A stretch of 5,988 bases of DNA, taken from DASYSA01 sp036003885 (GTDB taxonomy: Bacteria; Acidobacteriota; Blastocatellia; UBA7656). The notes beneath the pieces are model-generated. The model was not told where the DNA came from, did no database searches, and saw nothing but the letters and a program-made list of their open reading frames with translations. This document shows, one piece after another, positions 1 through 5,988 of the stretch (position 1 is the stretch's first letter; each line of letters begins with the position of its first letter). The stretch spans positions 1-5,988 of the forward strand of contig DASYSA010000300.1 of the NCBI GenBank assembly GCA_036003885.1, read 5' to 3'. Both the position numbers and the translations under genes were made by a program.

Positions 1-1136
1 GAAATGGCCCTGAGCGTGACCGCTACCCCGTCGGTCTTAATAACAAAGTACGGGTTCTCCCAGTCGCGCGCGCCTCGTATGGAAGTTATCTTTTCCTGGG
101 CAGCCGCTGGTATGCGAGGATCGAGTGCGCACTTTGCAGGATCGGGCAATGCAGCTTCCTGCGGCATGAGGTAGCTTCGGCGAGCCAGTAGAGCAATGCT
201 ACCCTCGCGCTTTTCAATTTCGGGAGCGAGTTCAACTCGGATGCGACGTCGTTTTCCGTCCCGAGCAGAGTTGGTAGGAGTAAAGGCAAGCGAGTAACTT
301 GCGGACAGGTCGGCGACGATTCGAGTAAGGGTGGAAGCCATCTGGTCTGGAGGTGCGTTAATAAGCTGGCCCCCGGTCTCCTCTACAAACATCTTCAGGC
401 TTCCGGATCGCAGCCCCAGATGGCGCAGCACACTGGTAGGCTTTCCGCGTAAGCCCTGTTCGATCCGACCGCCAAGGGTCTTCACCAATACGCCTGATAC
501 TGTGGCTCCTGACTCGAGCACGGCGTGTAGCGCTTCTTTCTCAGATCGCTTCGAGAAATCGATACTCGCCTCGAGGCTCGTGAGGACTATGATGGCGCGC
601 CTGCCCGCCGGATTAGCGGCTCGCTGCATGTATTCAGAGGCGTCGTAGATGGCCGCGTTGAAATAGTGTTGCTCGCTTCTGTGCTGGTGCTCGACGGCCA
701 GAATCTTGTCCCCGATCAACTTTCTGTCACGCGTGAACGGCTGAACCAATTCGACTCTATTCGAGAAGGTCATTATGCCGACTTCGTCTTCGGGCTTGAG
801 TCTGCCGACTGCATCGATGGTTGCGGCACGAATCTGATCGCTGAACGCATTGACGCAGCCGGCACGATCTACGAGTAAGAGAATCGAGATGGGCAATTCT
901 TCCTTGCTGAAGTGCGAGATCGTTTGTTTCACGCCGTCTTCGGAAATCGTGAAATCACTCCTGGTGAGATTTGACAGAGTTCGGCCGGTCCGCTTCTGCA
1001 CCGGAAGAACATCGACGGTCACCAGATCGGTTCTCAGTCTTAGCGACTGGGCTTGGGCTGTTGGTTCGCCGCTTTGAGCATTAGAAGGAAGTGGACTGAG
1101 TAAAAAAGCGCACAGCAGAGCAATGGCACAATACAT
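1..1136 (-). CDS. Secreted VWFA-domain protein, acidobacterial type (3' end outside window)
   Basis: The frame is open from an ATG at 1136 down to base 1, giving 378 codons and no stop, so the C-terminus is missing. An in-frame TGA upstream, near 1206-1208, and no other start codon between make this ATG the likely start. Residues 1-20 form a signal peptide with probable cleavage after SNA, so the protein is exported. Residues 32-80 match the strand-rich lead-in of the acidobacterial VWFA family (TDLVTVDV, then SDFTISEDG). The VWA Rossmann core runs from about 83 to 220. The family tail is at about 250-322 (ETGG, then SYSLAFTPTNSARDGKRRRI). The first MIDAS motif, normally DxSxS, reads DRAGC at 90-94. 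The MIDAS Thr is Ala161 and the TDG Asp is Ser187. Metal-dependent ligand binding is therefore doubtful and the role may be structural. Residues from about 330 to the edge extend past the usual family end and I do not recognise them. It is transcribed divergently from the gene at 1477. The cellular role of the family is poorly known. Confidence 0.88.
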   Translation of the reverse strand, partial: MYCAIALLCAFLLSPLPSNAQSGEPTAQAQSLRLRTDLVTVDVLPVQKRTGRTLSNLTRSDFTISEDGVKQTISHFSKEELPISILLLVDRAGCVNAFSDQIRAATIDAVGRLKPEDEVGIMTFSNRVELVQPFTRDRKLIGDKILAVEHQHRSEQHYFNAAIYDASEYMQRAANPAGRRAIIVLTSLEASIDFSKRSEKEALHAVLESGATVSGVLVKTLGGRIEQGLRGKPTSVLRHLGLRSGSLKMFVEETGGQLINAPPDQMASTLTRIVADLSASYSLAFTPTNSARDGKRRRIRVELAPEIEKREGSIALLARRSYLMPQEAALPDPAKCALDPRIPAAAQEKITSIRGARDWENPYFVIKTDGVAVTLRAI

Positions 1137-1230
1137 CTCTTCAAACCGCCTGGAAGGATTGATTGGCGCGAATGCTGGCTGAATACCCTGGTGCCCGAGG
1201 CTCCATCAGGATATTCCTCTTATCATCCCG

Positions 1231-1262
1231 CGCGCAAGCCCGCGCAAGCGCGGGCTTGCGCG
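1231..1262. repeat. Perfect 14-bp inverted repeat (hairpin)
   Basis: The left arm CGCGCAAGCCCGCG (1231-1244) and its exact reverse complement CGCGGGCTTGCGCG (1249-1262) flank a 4-base loop, CAAG. Every pair is a match, and G/C pairs predominate. No T-tract follows on either strand, so it is not a standard intrinsic terminator, and it lies between two divergent genes where a terminator is not expected. It may be a REP-like palindromic element or a structural barrier; the family was not identified. Confidence 0.85.
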
Positions 1263-1271
1263 AGGGTTGAC

Positions 1272-1325
1272 GGGGTCAGGCACTCGATTTCTCGATTCTG
1301 TTCTGGGGTCAGGCACTCGATTTCT
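1272..1325. repeat. Two copies of a 21-bp direct repeat, 33-bp period
   Basis: An identical 21-base unit beginning GGGGTCAGGCAC and ending TCGATTTCT occurs at 1272-1292 and 1305-1325, separated by 12 bases. It starts 10 bp after the 14-bp hairpin and ends 18 bp before a candidate -35 box. The identity is exact, so recent duplication or selection is likely. GGGGTCAG-type intergenic repeats next to hairpins resemble REP elements mobilised by IS200-like (RAYT) transposases, but that link is from memory and untested. A paired binding site for a regulator is the alternative, and the 33-bp period is close to three helical turns. Confidence 0.85.
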
Positions 1326-1343
1326 TTGTGGTCCGAACCCGAG

Positions 1344-1374
1344 TTGACAAATCTTCGAGTGTACCTGATATGCT
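1344..1374 (+). promoter_or_regulatory. Candidate sigma-70-type promoter for the gene at 1477
   Basis: A perfect -35 hexamer TTGACA lies at 1344-1349. Possible -10 boxes are GATATG (1367-1372, 17-bp spacing, 3 of 6 consensus bases) and TATGCT (1369-1374, 19-bp spacing, 4 of 6). The -35 is strong and the -10 weak. It is correctly placed and oriented, about 100 bp upstream of the start codon, and directly downstream of the direct repeats. Prediction from sequence only. Confidence 0.45.
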
Positions 1375-1386
1375 CCGACCAGTTTG

Positions 1387-1413
1387 ACTGTTTAAGGAGC
1401 GTTCTAGAACAGT
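1387..1413. promoter_or_regulatory. Nested dyads in the leader of the gene at 1477
   Basis: ACTGTT (1387-1392) and its complement AACAGT (1408-1413) are separated by 15 bases. A perfect 10-bp palindrome, GTTCTAGAAC (1401-1410), overlaps the right arm. It lies just downstream of the candidate promoter, so it could be an operator or alternative mRNA leader hairpins. Short dyads occur by chance, so this is only a candidate. Confidence 0.3.
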
Positions 1414-1460
1414 TCAATAATCCTTGCCCAGCTCTTGCAAGCAGACACTCAGGATCCGAG

Positions 1461-1466
1461 AGGAGG
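1461..1466 (+). promoter_or_regulatory. Shine-Dalgarno site that selects the ATG at 1477
   Basis: AGGAGG lies 10 bases before the ATG at 1477. The longer open frame could start at a TTG at 1435, but that would place this site inside the coding region. A second ATG at 1489 is 22 bases away, too far. The site therefore supports 1477. Confidence 0.7.
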
Positions 1467-1476
1467 GATCAGGCCA

Positions 1477-2106
1477 ATGTGCTCGCGGATGGGAATATGG
1501 CTGACGGCAGTTGTCACACTTGCGCTGGCCGCGAATGCGGAAGGGCAGCAGGCGAGAGGGGAAGTCAGCCTGACGACCCAGCGACGGGGGGTGTCGATCA
1601 ACAGCGACGCCCGATACTATCAGTCTAAGTATCAGTTCTTCGCGCTCGCGCGCATCTTCATCAACGAGCCTGACAGTAGCATGAAACAGCCGATGAAGGG
1701 CAGTGGTTCACTGGCGATCGAGGCCGCGGCAGGACGGTTCTTTCTAAAAGGGGCGTCGGCGCTGGGGCCGCTCGTCGGCATGGATTCAAACAGGAGAGTT
1801 CTCGCTGGAGCCAGCCTCGTGACTAAACTCCGAAGCCACTCGATCGCCTACCTGGGCTATGCCAGATTCGCCACCGACTCTCGACATACAAACGGCACGC
1901 GACATCGACTGATGTTCGACCTCAAGAGAAACGAGAAGCTATTCCTGCGCCTGGATTGGAAGACTGAGGGGCACAAAGAGGAACACTGCAGGCTCGGCGT
2001 GGAGTTCGATACCAGAGTAAACAGACTGAATCTACCGGTGTACGTTGAGCCCTTCTGGGATTTCGCCGCTAAGCAGATCGGTATTCGCCTGGGCATTAAA
2101 CTGTAG
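1477..2106 (+). CDS. Secreted beta-rich protein of unknown function
   Basis: The product is 209 residues. I do not recognise the family and assign no function. The start is the ATG at 1477, chosen from the AGGAGG 10 bases upstream. The N-terminus has a short charged start, a hydrophobic stretch WLTAVVTLALAA at about 8-19, and likely cleavage after ANA (21) or AEG (23), so export is well supported. The mature part has many alternating polar/non-polar segments, for example at about 49-62, 121-132, 141-160 and 170-190, ending with IGIRLGIKL. This suggests a beta-sheet or small beta-barrel, possibly in the outer membrane, but the terminal residue is Leu rather than the usual Phe/Tyr/Trp. One mature-region Cys (171) is seen, with no lipobox. 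The gene has its own candidate promoter and is divergent from the VWA gene. The next gene on this strand starts 335 bp later and also encodes an exported beta-rich protein; co-function is possible but unproven. Confidence 0.75.
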   Translation: MCSRMGIWLTAVVTLALAANAEGQQARGEVSLTTQRRGVSINSDARYYQSKYQFFALARIFINEPDSSMKQPMKGSGSLAIEAAAGRFFLKGASALGPLVGMDSNRRVLAGASLVTKLRSHSIAYLGYARFATDSRHTNGTRHRLMFDLKRNEKLFLRLDWKTEGHKEEHCRLGVEFDTRVNRLNLPVYVEPFWDFAAKQIGIRLGIKL

Positions 2107-2441
2107 AGGCGTTCCAATCTTAACCAGATTGCTCCCGACCTGCTCCAATCGCGCGTGTCCGTTTAGCTTACACAGTGAGCGCCGCGGTTACATATGTGTA
2201 CTGGAGACCGTGAATTTATTTCACGGTCTGCCACAGTTCGCTTATCGTTCACAATCGAACAAGCTGTCTGCGCCCTCCCCCTTCTTCAGTCGTTCGCGAA
2301 GTTAGATCGAATGGTCTCAAGCGGAACGAGGAACGGTCTTCAGAGTTCGCAGTGGCAAAGTGTGTGGAATTACTGTTGCACCGAGTCTCTCGGCATTGCG
2401 GTTCCTGTCGGACCCATCTCAATTGAGGAGGCTGAATTTTT
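2107..2441. other. Intergenic region without a supported gene
   Basis: These 335 bases between two same-strand genes hold no frame with a credible start, ribosome site or protein-like composition. Visible structure is a 10-bp hairpin at 2205-2229, a small stem CCGAG/CTCGG with loop TCT at 2381-2393, and ACATATGT near 2190. No convincing -35/-10 pair was found for the downstream gene, although the length of the gap suggests it has its own promoter or a long leader. Confidence 0.6.
2205..2229. repeat. 10-bp perfect hairpin downstream of the gene at 1477
   Basis: AGACCGTGAA (2205-2214) pairs exactly with TTCACGGTCT (2220-2229) around the loop TTTAT. It starts 99 bases after the upstream stop codon. 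No T-run follows on the plus strand, so termination activity is uncertain. It could also be an operator (GTGAA-N5-TTCAC core), an mRNA 3'-end stabiliser, or part of the leader of the gene at 2442. Confidence 0.6.
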
Positions 2442-3023
2442 ATGAAGAGAGTTCTTATGTTTGTTGCTGTGGCCCTGTTCCTGGCCATACCGGCTCGAGC
2501 CCAAAGCGATTATCCCCGGGGCGAAGTATTCGTGGGGTACTCGCACTTCAGCTATGATGTGAAAATCAACAATCCGTTCGACACGGGTGGGAATCCCGTA
2601 TTCCAGCAAAACGAGGGGGTACACGGAGTCGGCTTCAGCGGAGCTGCTAATCTCTCAAGGAACTTCGGGGTGGTGGGAGACTTCAGCTATCACCGAAAAA
2701 CGTTCGCGGTTCCAGGAGGCGATATACGTTTCCACACCTTCAACTTTCTGTTTGGCCCTCGACTCACGGCACGTGGGGACAGGGTCGAAGGATTTGCGCA
2801 TGCGCTCGTCGGAGGAATACAGAGAAAGTTCGACTCTTTCGACTCGAATGTGAACTTCGCGCTGGGACTGGGAGGTGGAGTTGACGTCAAGGTTAGCCAC
2901 GGCTTTGGGATCCGGCTGGTTCAGCTTGATTACATTCCCTTCCGCGATCAAAACCCGTTCACACTCCAGAATGAGTGGCGAAACAACGTTCGAGTACAAG
3001 TAGGCGCGACTCTTAGATTCTAG
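2442..3023 (+). CDS. Small outer-membrane beta-barrel protein (OmpA-barrel-like)
   Basis: The product is 193 residues. The start is well fixed: GAGGAGG at 2425-2431 sits 10 bases before the ATG. Residues 1-20 are a clear signal peptide (MKR, hydrophobic core, then PARA before QS). The mature part is about 173 residues of alternating amphipathic strands rich in Gly and aromatics: EVFVGYSHFSYDV at 28-40, 61-87, 94-110, 115-130, 136-168 and 180-193. It ends with GATLRF, the C-terminal Phe pattern recognised by the BAM assembly machinery. Size and strand layout fit an eight-stranded barrel of the OmpA N-terminal / OMP_b-brl type. No periplasmic peptidoglycan-binding domain follows, so this is the barrel alone. 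Such proteins act as membrane-stability factors, adhesins or small pores; the sequence does not say which. It is convergent with the permease gene at 3108. Confidence 0.85.
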   Translation: MKRVLMFVAVALFLAIPARAQSDYPRGEVFVGYSHFSYDVKINNPFDTGGNPVFQQNEGVHGVGFSGAANLSRNFGVVGDFSYHRKTFAVPGGDIRFHTFNFLFGPRLTARGDRVEGFAHALVGGIQRKFDSFDSNVNFALGLGGGVDVKVSHGFGIRLVQLDYIPFRDQNPFTLQNEWRNNVRVQVGATLRF

Positions 3024-3051
3024 CGACCTGCTGATCGGTGCCGGCTGAGAA

Positions 3052-3078
3052 GATGGGCAGCCCCTGCGCTGCCCCATC
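3052..3078. terminator. Terminator-like hairpin between convergent genes
   Basis: GATGGGCAGC (3052-3061) pairs with GCTGCCCCATC (3068-3078), with one bulged C and a six-base loop, CCCTGC. It lies in the 84-bp gap between the stops at 3023 (plus) and 3108 (minus), where it could end transcripts from both sides. Neither flank has a proper U-tract: the plus side continues ACTAAC and the minus side TTCTC. It may be a weak or factor-assisted terminator. Confidence 0.45.
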
Positions 3079-3107
3079 ACTAACAGTTGTGACTGATTCC
3101 TTGTAGA

Positions 3108-5525
3108 TCATTCGCCTCGCAGCGCCAGCATTGGATCTACCCTTGTGGCTCGCCGCGCCGGCAGATAGCACGCCAACAGCGACACCACTATGAGCAGGAT
3201 CGTAATTGCCGCAAAGGTAATTGGGTCGGTCGGCGACACGCGAAATAGCAATCCGCTCATCACGTGCGTAAGCGCGAAGGCTCCGGCCAGACCGGCGCAC
3301 ACCCCCAACGTGGTGAGCAACATTCCCTCCCCGACCACCAGTTTAAAGATGTCCCGTGCCTGCGCGCCCAGCGCCATCCGCACGCCAATCTCGTGGATGC
3401 GCTGGCTCGTTGAGAAGCTGATCAGCCCATATATGCCGACAGCGGCCATCGTCAGGGCGATTACCGCGAAGGAGCCAAGAAGCAGCAATGTGAAACGTCG
3501 TTCCGCGAGCGAGCGCGAGACGAGCGCCTCGATCGTCGCGGTGCTCGCGAAGGGCTGATCCCGGTTCACTGACCAGATCGCTTCTTTCACTGTCGGGAGC
3601 AGAGCCGCCGGATCAGCGGCGGTGCGCACGACATAGGTCATCGAACCATACGGCTCCTGCAGATGGGGCAGGAAGAGTTCGACGCGCGGATCGCTGTCGA
3701 GGCCGGTATGTCGCACGTCGCCGATGACGCCGATGACTTCGCGCACCTTCGGCTGCCCCATGAATGTGACCTTAATCCTTTTCCCAACCGGATCTTCTGC
3801 GGGCCAAAAGCGGCGAGCCATCGTCTCACCGATCAATACGATCGGCGGAGAGTCCTGGTTGTCAAAGCGAGTGAAGAGACGACCGTGCCTTAGCGGAATC
3901 CCCAGAGCGCTGAAGTAATCGACGGTCGCCACCGTCGCATAAGCGGTTGGTTCCTCGCCGGCAAGAGGAGCAGGGACTCCTTCGATTGTGAATTCAGACC
4001 TGATGTCGATGCTGTTAGTGTGAAAGGGCAGCGCCGATACCGCACCCGCGGCCTCGACTCCGGGCAGCGCGGCGATGCGATTCACAGTCTGATCGAAGAA
4101 GGCCATTCGTTGTTGGGGCGTACGGCTCTGACCCCACACGTGCACCTCGAGCGTCAGGGCTTTCTGAGTCGCAAAGCCCGGATCGACCTGCAAGAGACCC
4201 GCAAAGCTTCGTATCAGCAAACCGGCTCCGATCAGGAGTATCAGCGCGAGCCCGATCTCCGAAACGACCAGGACGTTGCGGAAACGATGGCGCGCGGACC
4301 CCGGAGTCAGACTCCGGCCGCCTTCTTTGAGTGATTCGTGAAGGTTCGGCTTCGAGAGTTGTAGCGCGGGTGCCAGCCCAAATATCAGGGAGGTGAGAAC
4401 CGAGACTCCGAGCGCAAAGAAGAGCACGTGGCTATCGAGAATGATCTGATCGATGCGCGGCAGATTCCCGGGGCTGAGGGCGATGATCGCGTCGACACCC
4501 CAGCTTGCCAGCAGCGTGCCGCCGATCCCCCCTAGCAGAGCCAGCGACAGGCTCTCGGTCAGCAACTGCCGGACTAACCGGCCTCGATTCGCGCCCAGCG
4601 CAGAGCGAATCGCGAATTCTCTATGTCTCGCGGCCGCGCGGACCAGCAGCAGATTCGCGACGTTGGTGCAGGCGATCAGCAAAACGAATCCTACCGCACC
4701 CAGCAGCACCAGCAACGCCGGCCGTACCTGTCCGACCATCTGTTCGCGCAAGGGCACAACCCTCACTCCGACTTCGCTGTTTGTGTGCGGATACTCTGCG
4801 GCAAGCTGCGCCGCGATCCCATCAATCTCGTGTTGCGCCTGTACGACACTCACCCCGGCTTTCAACCGCCCCACTACCGGTATCCAGGCAGAGCCGCGAT
4901 CCCTGCTGTAAGATTTGGGAATGACATTAGGTGCCCACAACTCCCTTCCCGGCGGGAACTGGAACTCTGGAGGCATAACGCCGACGATCGTGTAAGGTTG
5001 CCCATTCAGCAACACAGTTTGCCCCACCAGGCCGGGATCTCCGCCAAATCGGCGTTGCCACAATCCATGGCCGATCACCACCACGGCTTCGTTGCCGGAT
5101 TTGTACTCCTCCGGCAGGAAGGTCCGTCCATAGAGGGCGTCAACGCCGAGGATCTGAAAGAAATCCGCTGATACGAGCCATGAGCTGAACCTCTCCGGCT
5201 CTCCCTGACCTGTCAGGCTGTAGCCGAAGGGTTCGGCGGCGGCGATTGCTTCAAAGAGTTGATTGCGGTTTCGGATGTCCAGAAAGTTTGCGGGAGAGAC
5301 CGCTTCTCGTTTCATTCCTGCCCTGGAGTTGTCTTGCCAGATGGTCATGATCCGCTCACTGTCTTTGTAGGGCAGGGGTCGCAACAGCACGGCATTCACG
5401 ACGCTGAAGATGGCTGTGTTGGCTCCGATGCCCAGTGCGAGCGTCACAACAGCTATGAGAGTGAATGCGGGCTTCGTCGCCAGCATGCGTGCGCCATAGC
5501 GGAGGTCTTGTAACAGTCTTTGCAT
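3108..5525 (-). CDS. ADOP/MacB-like FtsX-family permease, duplicated form
   Basis: This 805-residue inner-membrane protein has two MacB-like periplasmic domains and two FtsX domains in one chain, the layout of acidobacterial duplicated orphan permeases. Residues 6-50 carry the family start (DLRYGARML, then TLALGIGANTAIFSVVNAVLLRPLPY) with the first membrane segment at about 21-42. A periplasmic domain follows to about 265. The first FtsX unit spans about 270-390 with segments near 270-296, 324-346 and 366-388 and the motif REFAIRSALGANRGRL at 302-317. A further segment near 418-439 leads to a second periplasmic domain (about 445-665). The last FtsX unit has segments near 679-703, 732-757 and 768-789, the motif HEIGVRMALGA at 711-721, and ends PARRATRVDPMLALRGE. 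AGAGGTGAG (5528-5536) lies just before the ATG. Relatives work with a MacB-type ATPase in export or mechanical coupling; none is encoded here, hence 'orphan', and the substrate is unknown. It follows a paralogue by 21 bp, implying one operon. Length is typical and no frameshift is seen. Confidence 0.93.
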   Translation of the reverse strand: MQRLLQDLRYGARMLATKPAFTLIAVVTLALGIGANTAIFSVVNAVLLRPLPYKDSERIMTIWQDNSRAGMKREAVSPANFLDIRNRNQLFEAIAAAEPFGYSLTGQGEPERFSSWLVSADFFQILGVDALYGRTFLPEEYKSGNEAVVVIGHGLWQRRFGGDPGLVGQTVLLNGQPYTIVGVMPPEFQFPPGRELWAPNVIPKSYSRDRGSAWIPVVGRLKAGVSVVQAQHEIDGIAAQLAAEYPHTNSEVGVRVVPLREQMVGQVRPALLVLLGAVGFVLLIACTNVANLLLVRAAARHREFAIRSALGANRGRLVRQLLTESLSLALLGGIGGTLLASWGVDAIIALSPGNLPRIDQIILDSHVLFFALGVSVLTSLIFGLAPALQLSKPNLHESLKEGGRSLTPGSARHRFRNVLVVSEIGLALILLIGAGLLIRSFAGLLQVDPGFATQKALTLEVHVWGQSRTPQQRMAFFDQTVNRIAALPGVEAAGAVSALPFHTNSIDIRSEFTIEGVPAPLAGEEPTAYATVATVDYFSALGIPLRHGRLFTRFDNQDSPPIVLIGETMARRFWPAEDPVGKRIKVTFMGQPKVREVIGVIGDVRHTGLDSDPRVELFLPHLQEPYGSMTYVVRTAADPAALLPTVKEAIWSVNRDQPFASTATIEALVSRSLAERRFTLLLLGSFAVIALTMAAVGIYGLISFSTSQRIHEIGVRMALGAQARDIFKLVVGEGMLLTTLGVCAGLAGAFALTHVMSGLLFRVSPTDPITFAAITILLIVVSLLACYLPARRATRVDPMLALRGE

Positions 5526-5546
5526 GACTCACCTCTGTCTTCGGAG

Positions 5547-5988
5547 TTATTCGTATCGCAGCGCTACCATCGGGTCGATCCTTGTTGCTCTGCGCGCAGG
5601 CACGAAACAGGATCCCAGAGCCACTCCTGTCAGGATCGCCGGGATTGAAACGAACGTGAAAGGATCGGTAGCGGTTATGCCGAATAGCAACGTTTCCATC
5701 ACTCGCGTGAACGCGAACGCAGCAACCAGCCCGATACCCACGCCGATGAGTGCAAGCACCATCCCTTGACCTACTACAAGCTTCAGGACATCCTTCCGCT
5801 GCGCTCCCAGAGCTGCGCGAATTCCGAGCTCATGTGTGCGCTGGGTGACCGAGTAACTGATGACGCCGTAAAGCCCCACTGCTGCGAGAGTGAGCGCTAC
5901 CGCGGCGAATATGCCAAGCAGCAGCATCAGGAATCGCTCCCTCGCCATCGATTCAGAGACGACCTGCGCGAGTGGCCTGACCCGTGAC
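5547..5988 (-). CDS. C-terminal part of a second ADOP/FtsX permease (5' end outside window)
   Basis: The frame is open from the right edge to the TGA at 5547-5549, giving 146 residues. An ATG at 5948 lies in frame but is internal: the 13 residues before it (SRVRPLAQVVSES) continue the family pattern preceding the last FtsX unit. The fragment contains three membrane segments, the motif HELGIRAALGAQRKDVLKLV, and the ending PARRATRIDPMVALRYE. Its last 134 residues align without gaps to the end of the permease downstream, with about 79 identities by hand count (roughly 59%), so the two are tandem paralogues. The downstream start is 21 bp past this stop, consistent with a shared transcript. The N-terminal periplasmic and first FtsX parts must lie to the right of the window. 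Confidence 0.92.
   Translation of the reverse strand, partial: SRVRPLAQVVSESMARERFLMLLLGIFAAVALTLAAVGLYGVISYSVTQRTHELGIRAALGAQRKDVLKLVVGQGMVLALIGVGIGLVAAFAFTRVMETLLFGITATDPFTFVSIPAILTGVALGSCFVPARRATRIDPMVALRYE

Noticed and set aside
86..289. Minus-strand 67-codon frame
   Set aside because: It is a different frame of the same strand as the VWA gene; the VWA frame carries the family tail motif (SYSLAFTPTNSARDG) across the same bases.
331..1077. Plus-strand open frames across the left end
   Set aside because: They are antisense to the VWA gene, whose minus-strand frame shows clear family motifs and a signal peptide.
1394..1399. AAGGAG as a second ribosome site for a short leader peptide
   Set aside because: No ATG or GTG follows at a usable distance.
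1435..1476. TTG at 1435 as the start of the unknown secreted protein
   Set aside because: It would add 14 non-hydrophobic residues before the signal peptide and put the AGGAGG site inside the gene.
1191..1628. Plus-strand 145-codon frame through the repeats
   Set aside because: It is built largely from the hairpin and direct repeats, lacks a ribosome site, and overlaps the better-supported gene at 1477 in another frame.
2655..3080. Minus-strand 141-codon frame opposite the outer-membrane barrel gene
   Set aside because: The plus-strand gene has a ribosome site, signal peptide and barrel ending; the minus frame has none of these.
4453..5171. Plus-strand open frames of 139-182 codons antisense to the complete permease
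   Set aside because: They lie wholly opposite a well-supported permease gene, have Arg/Ser/Pro-rich low-information composition, and show no ribosome site or domain. They are frame shadows.
5547..5948. A stand-alone 133-residue single-FtsX protein starting at the ATG at 5948
   Set aside because: The frame stays open to the window edge and the preceding residues match the permease family, so this is an internal Met of a longer gene.

Overview
The window looks like chromosomal DNA of an Acidobacteriota member. This is an inference from gene families: it carries an acidobacterial-type VWFA-domain secreted protein and two tandem permeases of the 'acidobacterial duplicated orphan permease' (ADOP) type. 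No rRNA, tRNA, CRISPR array or transposase gene is visible. Base composition is moderately GC-rich and looks even throughout.

Layout, left to right. (1) Positions 1-1136, minus strand: a secreted VWA-domain protein whose 3' end lies beyond the left edge. It is read here as 378 codons from its ATG. Its metal-binding (MIDAS) motif is degraded. (2) 1137-1476: a divergent intergenic region with a perfect 14-bp inverted repeat, two copies of a 21-bp direct repeat, a candidate promoter and a nested palindrome. (3) 1477-2106, plus strand: a secreted beta-rich protein of unrecognised family. (4) 2107-2441: a 335-bp non-coding gap with one clear hairpin. (5) 2442-3023, plus strand: a small outer-membrane beta-barrel protein with a signal peptide and C-terminal Phe. 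(6) 3024-3107: a convergent gap with a terminator-like hairpin. (7) 3108-5525, minus strand: a complete 805-residue ADOP/MacB-like permease. (8) 5547-5988, minus strand: the C-terminal FtsX part of a second such permease, cut by the right edge and 21 bp upstream of the first.

Functionally this is a cell-envelope neighbourhood. It has three exported proteins (VWA, unknown beta-rich, outer-membrane barrel) and a two-gene permease operon on the opposite strand. No ATPase, regulator or catalytic enzyme is present, so no transport substrate or pathway can be assigned. The most notable signals are the loss of MIDAS residues in the VWA protein and the hairpin plus direct-repeat cluster between the divergent genes. 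I did not find a convincing novel multi-gene system.
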